From Methylomonas sp. (GTDB lineage Bacteria > Pseudomonadota > Gammaproteobacteria > Methylococcales > Methylomonadaceae), in NCBI GenBank assembly GCA_028688235.1, contig JAQTYP010000004.1:1-28907 (forward strand): DNA of 28,907 nucleotides. The letters run 5' to 3'. Position 1 is the first letter of the stretch, and each line of letters starts with the position of its first letter. Positions 1 through 7,763 of this stretch are shown one piece after another. The position numbers and the translations under genes are program-made. Under the pieces are notes generated by a model. That model made no database searches, was not told the origin of the DNA, and saw nothing but the letters and a program-made list of their open reading frames with translations.

Positions 1-836
1 CCGAAGGAGTTTTTGGAAATGGATTCCAGGTTGGTGAAATATTTTTGGCTGACTTTGGAGTAGGCCAGTGAATAGACCGGAATAGGAATGCCCATATTGG
101 TGATGCGCGCGTTGAGTTCTTCGCGGGATAAGGCGCTGCCTTCGTCCAGGCCATCGGAAAAGACCACGATGGAACAGGAGGCCACATAGTTTTCGGGGCC
201 TAAGGCTATGGCGCCTTGAGAGGTCATGCCGCACATTTGCATAGCCGCGCCTATGCTGTCGTAAAGCCGGGTCTTGTTGCCGTCGGCGCGTACGTCCAAC
301 AATCGGCGGCCCAATGCGCCGGGATCGCGTTCGAATTGGGAGACGATGTCGTAACCTTCCTTGGTGTCGCGTATGGACAATACCGCGACTTCGTCTTGAG
401 GGCGTTTGCTGTCGATATAGCGGGCCGCCGCCGCCAGAGAGGCTTCGAAGGGCGCGCCCGCCATGGAGCGGCTGGCGTCCAGTACCAGAACCGTGCGCGT
501 CGCTTCCGGCCGCTGCCTGAGCGGTTGGATGAAGGATTGTCTTTTCATCGGGTCGTAGGATTGGCCTTTAACCATCAGGCCGATGTTCATGTCGTTCAGA
601 TTGATCAAGGGATGCATGCTTTGATCGAAGGTGCGGAAATAGACTTGCACGTAAGGATAGAGGGCGTAGTTGACCTTATAGATCTTCAAGCCGTAGCCGC
701 CGGGCATGCCCATACCGCCCAGATCGGCGTTGGCGCTACTCGAAACGGCCAATAGGGCGAACATCGCCGACAGAAGCGGAGCCGTTATTGAACGGGATAG
801 CCATTTAGGCCAGTGGAGCGACCGACGTGTTGACAT
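1..836 (-). CDS. Secreted von Willebrand factor A (VWA) domain protein, C-terminus cut off by window edge
   Basis: The frame is open from an ATG at 836 to the left edge, giving about 278 residues with no stop. Residues 1-37 look like a signal peptide ending in a SANA-type cleavage site, so export to the periplasm is likely. The VWA domain begins near residue 114. Its MIDAS metal site is complete: DASRS at 120-124, Thr189 in a GNKTRL context, and Asp228 in FSDGLDEGS. VWA domains with an intact MIDAS bind divalent metal and mediate protein-protein contacts. A GGAG ribosome binding site lies about 9 nt before the start. The gene begins 46 nt after the kinase stop on the same strand, so it is probably the third gene of that operon. 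Function beyond binding is unknown, and the missing C-terminus may hold more domains. Confidence 0.85.
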   Translation of the reverse strand, partial: MSTRRSLHWPKWLSRSITAPLLSAMFALLAVSSSANADLGGMGMPGGYGLKIYKVNYALYPYVQVYFRTFDQSMHPLINLNDMNIGLMVKGQSYDPMKRQSFIQPLRQRPEATRTVLVLDASRSMAGAPFEASLAAAARYIDSKRPQDEVAVLSIRDTKEGYDIVSQFERDPGALGRRLLDVRADGNKTRLYDSIGAAMQMCGMTSQGAIALGPENYVASCSIVVFSDGLDEGSALSREELNARITNMGIPIPVYSLAYSKVSQKYFTNLESISKNSF

Positions 837-882
837 AGATATATCTCCGGTTGAGGTAAAAAATGATAAATGCGTGTCCCGG

Positions 883-2574
883 TTAATCGGTTTTGCGCGC
901 ACCGCCCGGGATGATGACCCAGGACGGTTCAGAGCTGCCCGAAGGTTTGGGGCTGCTCTGCTGAACCGGTTCTCTAATTATAGGTTTGGGCCTGGGTTTC
1001 GGTTTGGGAGCGGGCTTGACCGGCTCGGGTTCGGCAGCGATTCGTATGGGCTCGGGCGTAGGTTCAGGTTCTAACACGCGCCTTTTCAACAGTTCCTGAG
1101 CCGATTCGGTTTCTCTGAGCGGTTGTGCAGTCGGTGTCGCGACCGGCGTTTGAGCAGCGGGAGATATAGGCTGCTCCGGCTGTATCGGCGTCTGAGTTGG
1201 CGTCGGGGGAACTTGTTGCGTAATTTGCGGTGGCGGCGTTTGCGTCGGAGTTTGTGTCGGCAGCGCCTCTTCAGTTGCGGTTGGCGGAGTAATCGCTGCC
1301 GGTTCGGGCGTCTTTGAAAAATAATAATAGCCGGCAGTGACCAGAGCGGCCAGCACGATGGTGAGACCTATCAGCGATAAGACCAATGGCGTTTGCGAGT
1401 GCGGAGCGCCTACCGAAACGGACTGGGGATGAGTTGCGGCGGCGGTGGCGCGGCCGGTGGGAAGCCTAAGGCCTGTCGGCCTGTTGGAGACGTTTTCGGT
1501 ACTGCGATCCAGAACGACGGTGCGTTGAGTCCATTCTTCGCTGGGAATGGGCCGGGATAGCTCCATCGCCTCGACGTCGCTCAAGGCGGCCAAAAATTCC
1601 TTCACCGATTGCTGGCGTTGATTCATATTGAGATTCAACGACTTGATGATGGCCTCTTCTACCTGCTGCGGCACATCGGGAACCAACTGGGAAGGCGGCG
1701 TCAGTGCGACGCCGGCTATCCGTTCGTGAGCCGGCGTCGGATTCTGGCCGGTCAATAGCGCGTAAAATGTCGCGCCCAACGCGTAAACGTCGGCACGCGC
1801 ATCGGTGCCCGTGCCCATGACCTGCTCGGGCGGGCTGAAGCCGACTGTCACCGCCATGGCCAGGGTGCGAGTCCGGCTATCTTCCTCGGCCTCCTTGGCG
1901 ATGCCGAAGTCGATCAACATGATGCGATCGTCCTCGTTCAGCAAGATGTTATCCGGTTTAAGATCCCGGTGAACGATGGGCGGATTTTGGCCGTGCAAAT
2001 AAATCAAAACGTCGCAAAGCTGGCGCATCCAAGGGAACAGTTTGTCTTGAGGTAGGCGCCTGTCGGGATATTGCTTGCGCTCGCTGCCTAAGGTCCGACT
2101 ACCGCCGAATTTCAACACCAGATAAACCATGCCGTTTACGGTTTTGCGATCTATGATGTCGGGAATGCCGGGGTGGTCGAGCTTGCTCAATAACGAGGTT
2201 TCGTATTCGTCGAACATCTGCATGGGCACTTCCTTAAGAGCCCTGTGCTTGCCGCTCAATTGCAGGTCGTCCGCCAGATAGGTGGCCCCGAAGCCGCCTT
2301 TGCCCAGTACCGATTTGATTTGATAACGGTCTAGGACCACGTCTCCCACCGAACGCAGCCAGCCGAAGAGGCCGCGTATCGTACCGTTTGGAGCGAAATC
2401 CACATGAGCCAGTTCCAGCCGGCATTGACTGCAGCGATAACCGCGCTTTTGCAATTGTTCCAGGGTATTACCGGTCCCGCAAACAGGGCAGAGATGCGTT
2501 TGCTGTGAGGCGCGCGGTGTGATGACGGTTTTGTCGTCATCGGAGGTCGTGTTATCGGATGGATCCATAGTCAT
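883..2574 (-). CDS. Membrane-anchored Ser/Thr protein kinase with N-terminal zinc ribbon
   Basis: This 563-residue protein is a Hanks-type (PknB-like) kinase. Two CxxC pairs (Cys29/32 and Cys48/51) form a probable zinc ribbon. The kinase domain spans about 84-335, with glycine loop GKGGFG at 91-96, ATP Lys114, catalytic HRDLKPDN from 202, DFG at 222-224 and the SPPE substrate-loop motif near 247. All catalytic residues are present. A single membrane helix at about 397-419 is followed by roughly 145 residues rich in Pro, Thr, Gln and Glu, probably periplasmic. The ATG at 2574 overlaps the TGA of the upstream FHA-ABC gene in an ATGA junction, which indicates translational coupling and fixes the start. 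The obvious candidate substrate is that FHA transporter; this is inferred by analogy with PknF/Rv1747. No phosphatase is seen in the window. Confidence 0.93.
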   Translation of the reverse strand: MTMDPSDNTTSDDDKTVITPRASQQTHLCPVCGTGNTLEQLQKRGYRCSQCRLELAHVDFAPNGTIRGLFGWLRSVGDVVLDRYQIKSVLGKGGFGATYLADDLQLSGKHRALKEVPMQMFDEYETSLLSKLDHPGIPDIIDRKTVNGMVYLVLKFGGSRTLGSERKQYPDRRLPQDKLFPWMRQLCDVLIYLHGQNPPIVHRDLKPDNILLNEDDRIMLIDFGIAKEAEEDSRTRTLAMAVTVGFSPPEQVMGTGTDARADVYALGATFYALLTGQNPTPAHERIAGVALTPPSQLVPDVPQQVEEAIIKSLNLNMNQRQQSVKEFLAALSDVEAMELSRPIPSEEWTQRTVVLDRSTENVSNRPTGLRLPTGRATAAATHPQSVSVGAPHSQTPLVLSLIGLTIVLAALVTAGYYYFSKTPEPAAITPPTATEEALPTQTPTQTPPPQITQQVPPTPTQTPIQPEQPISPAAQTPVATPTAQPLRETESAQELLKRRVLEPEPTPEPIRIAAEPEPVKPAPKPKPRPKPIIREPVQQSSPKPSGSSEPSWVIIPGGARKTD

Positions 2575-4853
2575 TGTTTTCGGTCTTTCAATTTGAGTCC
2601 CAATACGGCTAAGCCCAAGAACACGCCGCCCAGCACGGCGGCCATTGCCAGATCCTGGCCGAACGAGCCGCTGATAGGGACGATAAGCTGGCCGCTGGGA
2701 TCGCGAATCGCCAAGCTATCGGTGCTAAGCGTGGTTTTCATCGCATCCAGAGCCCAGAACGAAATCATGCTGCTCTTGGCTACCCACAGCGAAACCTCGC
2801 CGAGGCGCACGACGGCGTTGGATAACACCATCTGCGGGATCAGCAGAATCGGCGCCATAGCAACGGCCTTGTCGTTGCTGTCGACGAAGGCGCTGACCGC
2901 CAAGCCCATGCAGGTCGCAGCCAGGCCGGACAGGAAAAGCGTCGCCAGACGTTCCGGAAAGTTTCCCGGTAAATCTATCATGCCCATGACGATGCCGAGC
3001 AACAAGCCGCATTGAATCAGACATAACGCCGACAAAGGCAGCAGTTTGCTGACTAGATAGGGGGCCAGGCTTAAATTGACCGAACGTTCTCGTAAATAAA
3101 TCGGCAACTCTTTGACCAGTTCGCGAGCCGAGTTCAGCGTACCGAACCAAACGGCGGACAATACCAAAATAAAAGCGATTTGGCTTTCGGCGGCGGCCCG
3201 CACTGGAGCCGGCCCTTCGGTGTCGAATACCAGTCCGATGACTACTGCGATCAGCGGGGCTTGCAATAATAAAATCGACAGATTTTTCTTGTCGGCGAGT
3301 ATCAGATCGAAGTAGCGGCGCATCAGGGTCGCCGCTTGCCGCCTGTCGAACCAAGGTTGGCGGGGTTTTAGCAATTGTAAACCCAGCGAGGAGTTAACCG
3401 CTTGTTGGCCCGCGGCTTCGCGATTCATGCGTTCCTGCACGTAACGCCGATAAATATCGGAGGACCTATATTGCTGCGACCAGAAATCGGCGGAATTGCT
3501 GTCCAATAATTCGTAGACGTCGGACAATCGATTGACGCCGAAATAGCCTGTGGCCTCTGCGGGCGGGCCGAAATAAACCAGTTTGCCTCTGTGCAGCAAG
3601 ATGACCTGATGACAGACGTCGATATTTTCCAGCGTATGAGTCACGCAGACGACGGTTTTTTGGTCGGCGGCCAGATCGGCGAACAGGTGCATCATGCGTT
3701 TGTCGGTGCCGGCGTCCAGGCCGCTGGTGACTTCGTCCAGGTAAAGGATATTCGGATTGGCGACCAGTTCGACCGCCAGACTGACGCGCTTGAGCTGGCC
3801 GCCGCTCAACGGCGAAGGGGTGTCTATCGGTAAATCGGCTTTCTCCGTTAATTCCACTTTGTCCAGTACGCGGGCTATGTAGTCGTCCGCCTCTTCCCTC
3901 TGGGTATCCGGCGGCAGACGCAGGCGTGCCGTATATTGCAGCGCCCTGCGTATGCTGATTTTTCGGTGCACGATGTCTTGTTGCGGCACATAGCCGATAG
4001 CCGAACGGAAGCTGTCGAAGCAGGCATAAAGATCGGCGCCGTTATAAAATATCGTGCCGCCGGTCGCGGGGCGGCGACCGTTCAAAGCGTCCAGTAGAGT
4101 GGACTTGCCGGAGCCGCTGGTGCCGAAAATCGCAACGAACTCCCCCGGTTCGATGACGAGATTGATGTCGTCCAACAGGCGTTTGATTTGCCGGCTGCTG
4201 CGGTCGGCCACTTCCTTGTAAAGACCGCGAACTTCGACGCCGACTCTGCCGGTGGTATCGACCGGCTCCAGTGCCTCGCCGGTAAATAAGTAGGTAAACG
4301 ATGCGATCGCGACGCGGTCGCCCTGTTGCAAAAACATTTTGTCGGTCAACTGTCGTCCGTTGACGAAAGTGCCGTTGGTACTGTTCAGGTCTTCGATCTC
4401 CACCCCTTTTTGTCCGCAATAAAGCTTGGCGTGTTCGCGGGATACCAGAGGAGAAGCAATATGCAGGTCGCAGCCCGGATGGCGGCCTATGGACAAAATG
4501 ACGGATTTGGCCGCGGCTGACGGCGAAGAATGGGCTGCCGCACTGTTCAGTTCCGAAAAATTGACCTGGAATAGGCTGGAGCCGAGAGCCAACCAATCGC
4601 CGTTTTTCAAGGGGGTTGCTGCGCCAATAGGCGTACCGTTGATGGAAACTGAAGCTTGATCTATCGGTTCCAGGTGTATGCCCGTCGGCAGCAACTGCAG
4701 ATGGGCGTGTTGCGGCATGATGTCTTGCCCTTGCAAGACAAGCTCGTTTCCGTCTCGGCTGCCCAGCACATAACGTTTTCCTTGCCTTAGCGTGACGATT
4801 TTTCGTTCACGATTGTAAGAAGTGAGTAACTCTACGGTTTGTTGTTTGAACAC
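2571..4853 (-). CDS. FHA-domain ABC transporter, fused ATPase and ABC-2 permease
   Basis: This 760-residue fusion starts with two FHA-like regions. The first (about 10-98) lacks the phosphothreonine-binding Arg and Ser of the family. The second (about 117-192) is canonical, with GRHPGCD at 123-129, SREH at 138-141 and NSTNGT at 157-162. An ABCG-type ATPase follows: Walker A GTSGSGKST at 244-252, signature LSGGQ at 349-353 and Walker B ILYLDE at 369-374. The C-terminal 250 residues hold about six membrane helices of an ABC-2 permease. A dimer would form one full transporter. The architecture matches mycobacterial Rv1747, which is regulated by phosphorylation through the neighbouring kinase PknF. 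The start is GTG at 4853 with an AGGA site 8 nt upstream. The substrate cannot be told from the sequence. Confidence 0.93.
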   Translation of the reverse strand: MFKQQTVELLTSYNRERKIVTLRQGKRYVLGSRDGNELVLQGQDIMPQHAHLQLLPTGIHLEPIDQASVSINGTPIGAATPLKNGDWLALGSSLFQVNFSELNSAAAHSSPSAAAKSVILSIGRHPGCDLHIASPLVSREHAKLYCGQKGVEIEDLNSTNGTFVNGRQLTDKMFLQQGDRVAIASFTYLFTGEALEPVDTTGRVGVEVRGLYKEVADRSSRQIKRLLDDINLVIEPGEFVAIFGTSGSGKSTLLDALNGRRPATGGTIFYNGADLYACFDSFRSAIGYVPQQDIVHRKISIRRALQYTARLRLPPDTQREEADDYIARVLDKVELTEKADLPIDTPSPLSGGQLKRVSLAVELVANPNILYLDEVTSGLDAGTDKRMMHLFADLAADQKTVVCVTHTLENIDVCHQVILLHRGKLVYFGPPAEATGYFGVNRLSDVYELLDSNSADFWSQQYRSSDIYRRYVQERMNREAAGQQAVNSSLGLQLLKPRQPWFDRRQAATLMRRYFDLILADKKNLSILLLQAPLIAVVIGLVFDTEGPAPVRAAAESQIAFILVLSAVWFGTLNSARELVKELPIYLRERSVNLSLAPYLVSKLLPLSALCLIQCGLLLGIVMGMIDLPGNFPERLATLFLSGLAATCMGLAVSAFVDSNDKAVAMAPILLIPQMVLSNAVVRLGEVSLWVAKSSMISFWALDAMKTTLSTDSLAIRDPSGQLIVPISGSFGQDLAMAAVLGGVFLGLAVLGLKLKDRKQ

Positions 4854-5387
4854 CGAACGTTCCTAATTATTAGCGTTTTTGATCGAAGTTCGGCCAAGAT
4901 TCAAGCTCAGCGTGGTCAAAATTAATCGAAAGAAACGTTAATTGGCCGGCACAATCTGGACTGCCGACAGGACTGTTGGATGAGGCGTGCACGTTCGCGC
5001 CTTTGCTCGGAACAATCCGAAATTTGACTCGCAATCGCTAACAGCGCGGGCAATTAACACTAGGGCCGAAGCGAATGTAGCATTAATTTTAGATTAAGAG
5101 CAATGGGCTCGGTCTATTTTCCATCGTGGAAACAGGCCATTTCGAAAGCCTTGGACGGCTGTCAAATACCTGCGAACCAAGGATACATGAAAAACTAAGG
5201 AATATGCGCAAAATAACTTCTCGAAACAGTAAGCATTGTGGATGTTCGGTGACTCGCTCGACAGGACGCCGTGAATAAGTTCATGTAGGCTTGGCGGCGG
5301 TTATCCCTGTCGCCGGAATTTCGACAATGCTTGGAAGACAGGTACCAACATTACCTATAAATTACTAAAAAATTAATCTGTTATTAG
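4854..5387. other. Intergenic stretch with no recognised gene
   Basis: About 530 bases lie between the GTG of the FHA-ABC gene and the promoter-like element at 5388. I see no ORF with coding character, no tRNA-like fold and no known riboswitch motif. The stretch nearest 4854 must carry the leader and presumably the promoter of the FHA-ABC/kinase/VWA operon, but I could not single out a convincing -35/-10 pair. A short CGGCG/CGCCG stem with an 11-nt loop occurs around 5295-5315 and is probably chance. Confidence 0.4.
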
Positions 5388-5415
5388 TTGATATTTATTG
5401 AAAAACATCTACACT
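5388..5415 (+). promoter_or_regulatory. Candidate sigma70 promoter
   Basis: TTGATA at 5388-5393 and TACACT at 5410-5415 are separated by 16 nt, in an AT-rich stretch. Transcription would start near 5422. It would read into the terminator at 5461-5495 and, if that is bypassed, into the small ORF at 5532. The -10 match is moderate. Confidence 0.45.
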
Positions 5416-5421
5416 TCCTGA

Positions 5422-5495
5422 CCGTGAGTAGTGTTAATGTTGAACAAGGAAGCGACAGCGACCGGCTGAGTCACATGCGCTCAGCCGGTTTTTTT
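5422..5495 (+). ncRNA. Possible small RNA or attenuated leader, about 75 nt
   Basis: The interval between a plausible promoter and a strong intrinsic terminator would yield an RNA of roughly 75 nt. It contains a 10-codon ORF (ATG at 5437, TGA at 5467-5469) whose stop lies inside the left arm of the terminator stem. That arrangement would also fit a leader peptide or attenuator for the downstream 57-codon ORF. The short ORF has no run of a single regulatory amino acid, so classical attenuation is not supported. I do not recognise a known RNA family. Confidence 0.35.
5461..5495 (+). terminator. Intrinsic terminator
   Basis: A perfect 10-bp stem (ACCGGCTGAG at 5461-5470 with CTCAGCCGGT at 5480-5489) and a 9-nt loop are followed by a T-run to 5495. 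It points in the plus direction although no recognised plus-strand gene lies upstream. That is the main reason to suspect a short transcript here. Confidence 0.85.
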
Positions 5496-5531
5496 CGCTA
5501 TCGTCCGTAATCGAGATGGGGTAACAACGTC

Positions 5532-5705
5532 ATGCAGGCATCAAATTTGTTAAGTTTACAACCGAGAAAAAACCAAACGCAGAGAAATATGATGATTCCT
5601 TATATAAGCACCGGCGGCTTGGTCAATTATTACGTCATTGGTTCCGGTGCGGATTTCCCCAAGGATTTTAAAGCTTGGTACAAACCGGAAAAATTCTTCG
5701 GCTAG
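5532..5705 (+). CDS. Orphan small protein, 57 aa, unknown
   Basis: An ATG at 5532 opens 57 codons ending in TAG at 5703-5705. An in-frame TAA at 5508-5510 closes the frame upstream, so this is not the tail of a longer gene. A GGGG stretch lies about 11 nt before the ATG. Alternative starts are the paired Met codons 20 and 21. The N-terminal third is basic and polar. The C-terminal part is rich in Gly, Tyr, Phe, Lys and Trp, ending in KAWYKPEKFFG. No signal peptide, membrane helix or Cys is present. I do not recognise the family. It sits directly downstream of a terminator and is convergent with tpm, 12 nt apart, so it may be a genuine small gene or a chance ORF. Confidence 0.4.
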   Translation: MQASNLLSLQPRKNQTQRNMMIPYISTGGLVNYYVIGSGADFPKDFKAWYKPEKFFG

Positions 5706-5717
5706 CAATTCCGCCTA

Positions 5718-6374
5718 TCACCTTACCCGCAGATGGTAGATGTTTTCTTTCATGCGGCTGAGTCCGCGTTGCTTGAAGCGCTCTTCCTGCTCCAATACGT
5801 CTTCGCTAGCCAACAGCTCTATGTCGCACCAATTGCCGAATAGGCTGTCGATTTCTTCTTCGTTCACGCTGAAGGGCGGACCGGCCATTTCATGTTGAGG
5901 GTAGTCGAAAGCGATCAATAAGATTTGAGTCTTCGGCGACACCAACGTGGCGAGATGTATTGCATATTCCACTCGCAGCTCGGGAGGCAGGGCCACTAAT
6001 GAGGCTCTATCATAAACTGCGGCTATCGTCCCCAGATCGGCGGCATGCAAAGCAAAAAAATCGCCGCACAGAATTTGCAGACCATCGATCTCGCTGACAT
6101 GAAAATGCCCCTGTTTGCTCTCCAATGGCTGAAGCCTGTTTTCCGAAAAAAATGCATCCACGGCCAGAGGGCTTAGCTCGACCCCGACGACCTGATGGCC
6201 TAGTGTACGCAGCCACAATAAATCATTGCTTTTACCGCACAACGGAACAAATATCCGCTTTGCCAAGTCATTTTGTAGCTTGGCCCAATAGCGTTGCAGG
6301 AAGGGGTTGACTTCCTGTTTATGAAAGCCAATCTGATTTTGTTGCCAACGTTCGTGCCAGAATTCGTGCTGCAT
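5718..6374 (-). CDS. tpm: Thiopurine S-methyltransferase
   Basis: This 218-residue protein has the size of bacterial thiopurine methyltransferases, which transfer a methyl group from S-adenosylmethionine to thiopurines. Several bacterial members also methylate selenium or tellurium oxyanions. The N-terminus (FWHERWQQNQIGFH, from residue 5) is characteristic of the family. The SAM-binding motif FVPLCGKSNDLLWL and the following GVELS acidic loop are intact. The ATG at 6374 is the natural start. The gene lies about 97 nt downstream of pilU on the same strand, but a weak terminator-like hairpin separates them, so co-transcription is uncertain. The cytoplasmic location is inferred from the lack of a signal sequence. 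Confidence 0.93.
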   Translation of the reverse strand: MQHEFWHERWQQNQIGFHKQEVNPFLQRYWAKLQNDLAKRIFVPLCGKSNDLLWLRTLGHQVVGVELSPLAVDAFFSENRLQPLESKQGHFHVSEIDGLQILCGDFFALHAADLGTIAAVYDRASLVALPPELRVEYAIHLATLVSPKTQILLIAFDYPQHEMAGPPFSVNEEEIDSLFGNWCDIELLASEDVLEQEERFKQRGLSRMKENIYHLRVR

Positions 6375-6430
6375 CGCATCCTCACTAAAATTGCTTAACC
6401 GATGTTATGCCGAGTTCGGCAGTTTTGCCC

Positions 6431-6470
6431 GTTTTTGCTGACTTTTGGCAAAAACCGATCTCACCGGTTG
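6431..6470 (-). terminator. Weak hairpin cluster after pilU
   Basis: Read on the minus strand, a 5-bp stem AACCG/CGGTT (plus-strand 6453-6457 and 6465-6469) is followed by a short T-run just after the pilU stop. It overlaps the edge of an 8-bp inverted repeat, GTTTTTGC at 6431-6438 with GCAAAAAC at 6448-6455. This may end most pilU transcripts, but the stem is short. Confidence 0.4.
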
Positions 6471-6471
6471 T

Positions 6472-7629
6472 TTAATGGCCGTCCTCGGATTCGTCTTCGT
6501 TTTTGCTGATTTCTTCCAGCGTCAATTTATCCAACATGCCGCCGGCTTTGGGGGCTGTGGCCGAACCCAAGCCTTCGCTGAGATTGATCTTCAGTTTTAA
6601 ATTATTCGGCGAGTCCGAATTGCGCAGAGCTTCTTCCAATGAGATGACGCCGCTTTTGTACAGCTTTAATAAATGGCTGTCGAAGGTTTGCATACCGATA
6701 TTTTCTGACTTTTCCATCGCTTCCTTGATCGAATGCACTTCGCCTTTTTGAATCAAGTCGCTGACCAGTTTGGTTCCCAATAGAATTTCGATAGCCGCAA
6801 CGCGCTTGCCCTCGACAGTCGGCACCAGGCGTTGCGAGACGAAGGCTTGCAGGTTTAACGATAAATCCAGCAAAAGTTGATTTCTGCGTTCTTCCGGAAA
6901 GAAATTTATGATACGGTCCAATGCCTGATTGGCGTTGTTGGCATGCAAGGTCGACAGGCACAAATGGCCGGTTTCGGCGAAGGCTAAGGCGTGTTCCATC
7001 GTTTCCTGACTGCGAATCTCGCCTATCAAAATGACGTCGGGTGCCTGACGCAGGGTGTTTTTTAGAGCGTCTTCATAGCTCAAGGTATCGACACCCACTT
7101 CGCGTTGATTGACCAGTGACTTTTTGTGCGGATGCACGTATTCGATAGGGTCTTCTATCGTGATGATGTGGCCGGATGAGTTGCTGTTGCGATAATCGAT
7201 CAGCGCTGCCAGCGATGTCGATTTGCCTGAGCCTGTGCCGCCGACGAACAGGATCAGCCCGCGTTTTTCCATGATCTTGTCTTTCAATATCTGCGGCAGG
7301 CCCAAGGCATCCGCATTGGGAATGTCGACCTTAATATTGCGAATGACTAAGGCGTAGCTGTTGCGTTGTTTGAAGATATTGACCCTGAAACGACCGATGC
7401 CTGATTCGGATATCGCAAGATTCATTTCCGGCACGTGCTCGAAGCTGGCGCGCTGGTCTTCATCCATGATGCTATTGGCAATTTCCTTGATGCGTTCGTT
7501 ATCCAGCTTGACGTTTTCCAAGGGTTTCAATTGCCCTTGAAATTTAGCCGCAGGCGGAGCTCCGGATGTTAAGTAAAGATCGGAACCGTCGTGTTGAACT
7601 AATATTTTCAGATAATCTTTAAATTCCAT
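6472..7629 (-). CDS. pilU: Type IV pilus twitching ATPase PilU
   Basis: This 385-residue protein is a PilT-family secretion ATPase. The opening (MEFKDYLKILVQHDGSDLYL) and the long acidic C-terminal tail after EEALRNSDSPNNLKL match PilU rather than PilT. Walker A GGTGSGKST, an Asp box region (ITIEDPIEYVH), Walker B DVILIGEIR and the His box (TGHLCLSTLHANNA) are all intact. PilU is a cytoplasmic hexamer that assists PilT in pilus retraction. I chose the ATG at 7629; a TTG 24 codons further upstream would add residues that match nothing in the family. It is separated from the pilBCD cluster by about 3.6 kb. No pilT is in the window, although pilU usually lies beside it. Confidence 0.92.
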   Translation of the reverse strand: MEFKDYLKILVQHDGSDLYLTSGAPPAAKFQGQLKPLENVKLDNERIKEIANSIMDEDQRASFEHVPEMNLAISESGIGRFRVNIFKQRNSYALVIRNIKVDIPNADALGLPQILKDKIMEKRGLILFVGGTGSGKSTSLAALIDYRNSNSSGHIITIEDPIEYVHPHKKSLVNQREVGVDTLSYEDALKNTLRQAPDVILIGEIRSQETMEHALAFAETGHLCLSTLHANNANQALDRIINFFPEERRNQLLLDLSLNLQAFVSQRLVPTVEGKRVAAIEILLGTKLVSDLIQKGEVHSIKEAMEKSENIGMQTFDSHLLKLYKSGVISLEEALRNSDSPNNLKLKINLSEGLGSATAPKAGGMLDKLTLEEISKNEDESEDGH

Positions 7630-7720
7630 AAGTCGGCCGTTGCTGTTGGTGAATGCGAACGCTAAGTTTAGAGCAAGCGACGCTCGAGTTGAAGACGGCA
7701 AAAGCTGGCACGCTTTGACG

Positions 7721-7726
7721 TATAAT
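7721..7726 (+). promoter_or_regulatory. -10 element of the PP-loop gene
   Basis: A perfect TATAAT at 7721-7726 lies 37 nt before the ATG at 7764. No good -35 box is found at 16-18 nt. It lies in the divergent gap with pilU. Confidence 0.45.
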
Positions 7727-7763
7727 AAAAAGTTTTCTCCAGAGCTTGTGTATTTTGGCAGTT

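Noticed and set aside
1000..1320. Low-complexity repeat region in the kinase gene
   Set aside because: The repeats encode the Pro/Thr/Gln/Glu-rich tail of the kinase and are in frame; they need no separate DNA explanation.
5100..5340. Possible riboswitch or structured leader in the gap before the FHA-ABC operon
   Set aside because: Only short stems were seen, with no known riboswitch core motif and wrong orientation for the minus-strand operon.
7630..7701. N-terminal extension of pilU from a TTG
   Set aside because: The 24 extra residues do not match PilU proteins, and the ATG at 7629 begins exactly where the family does.
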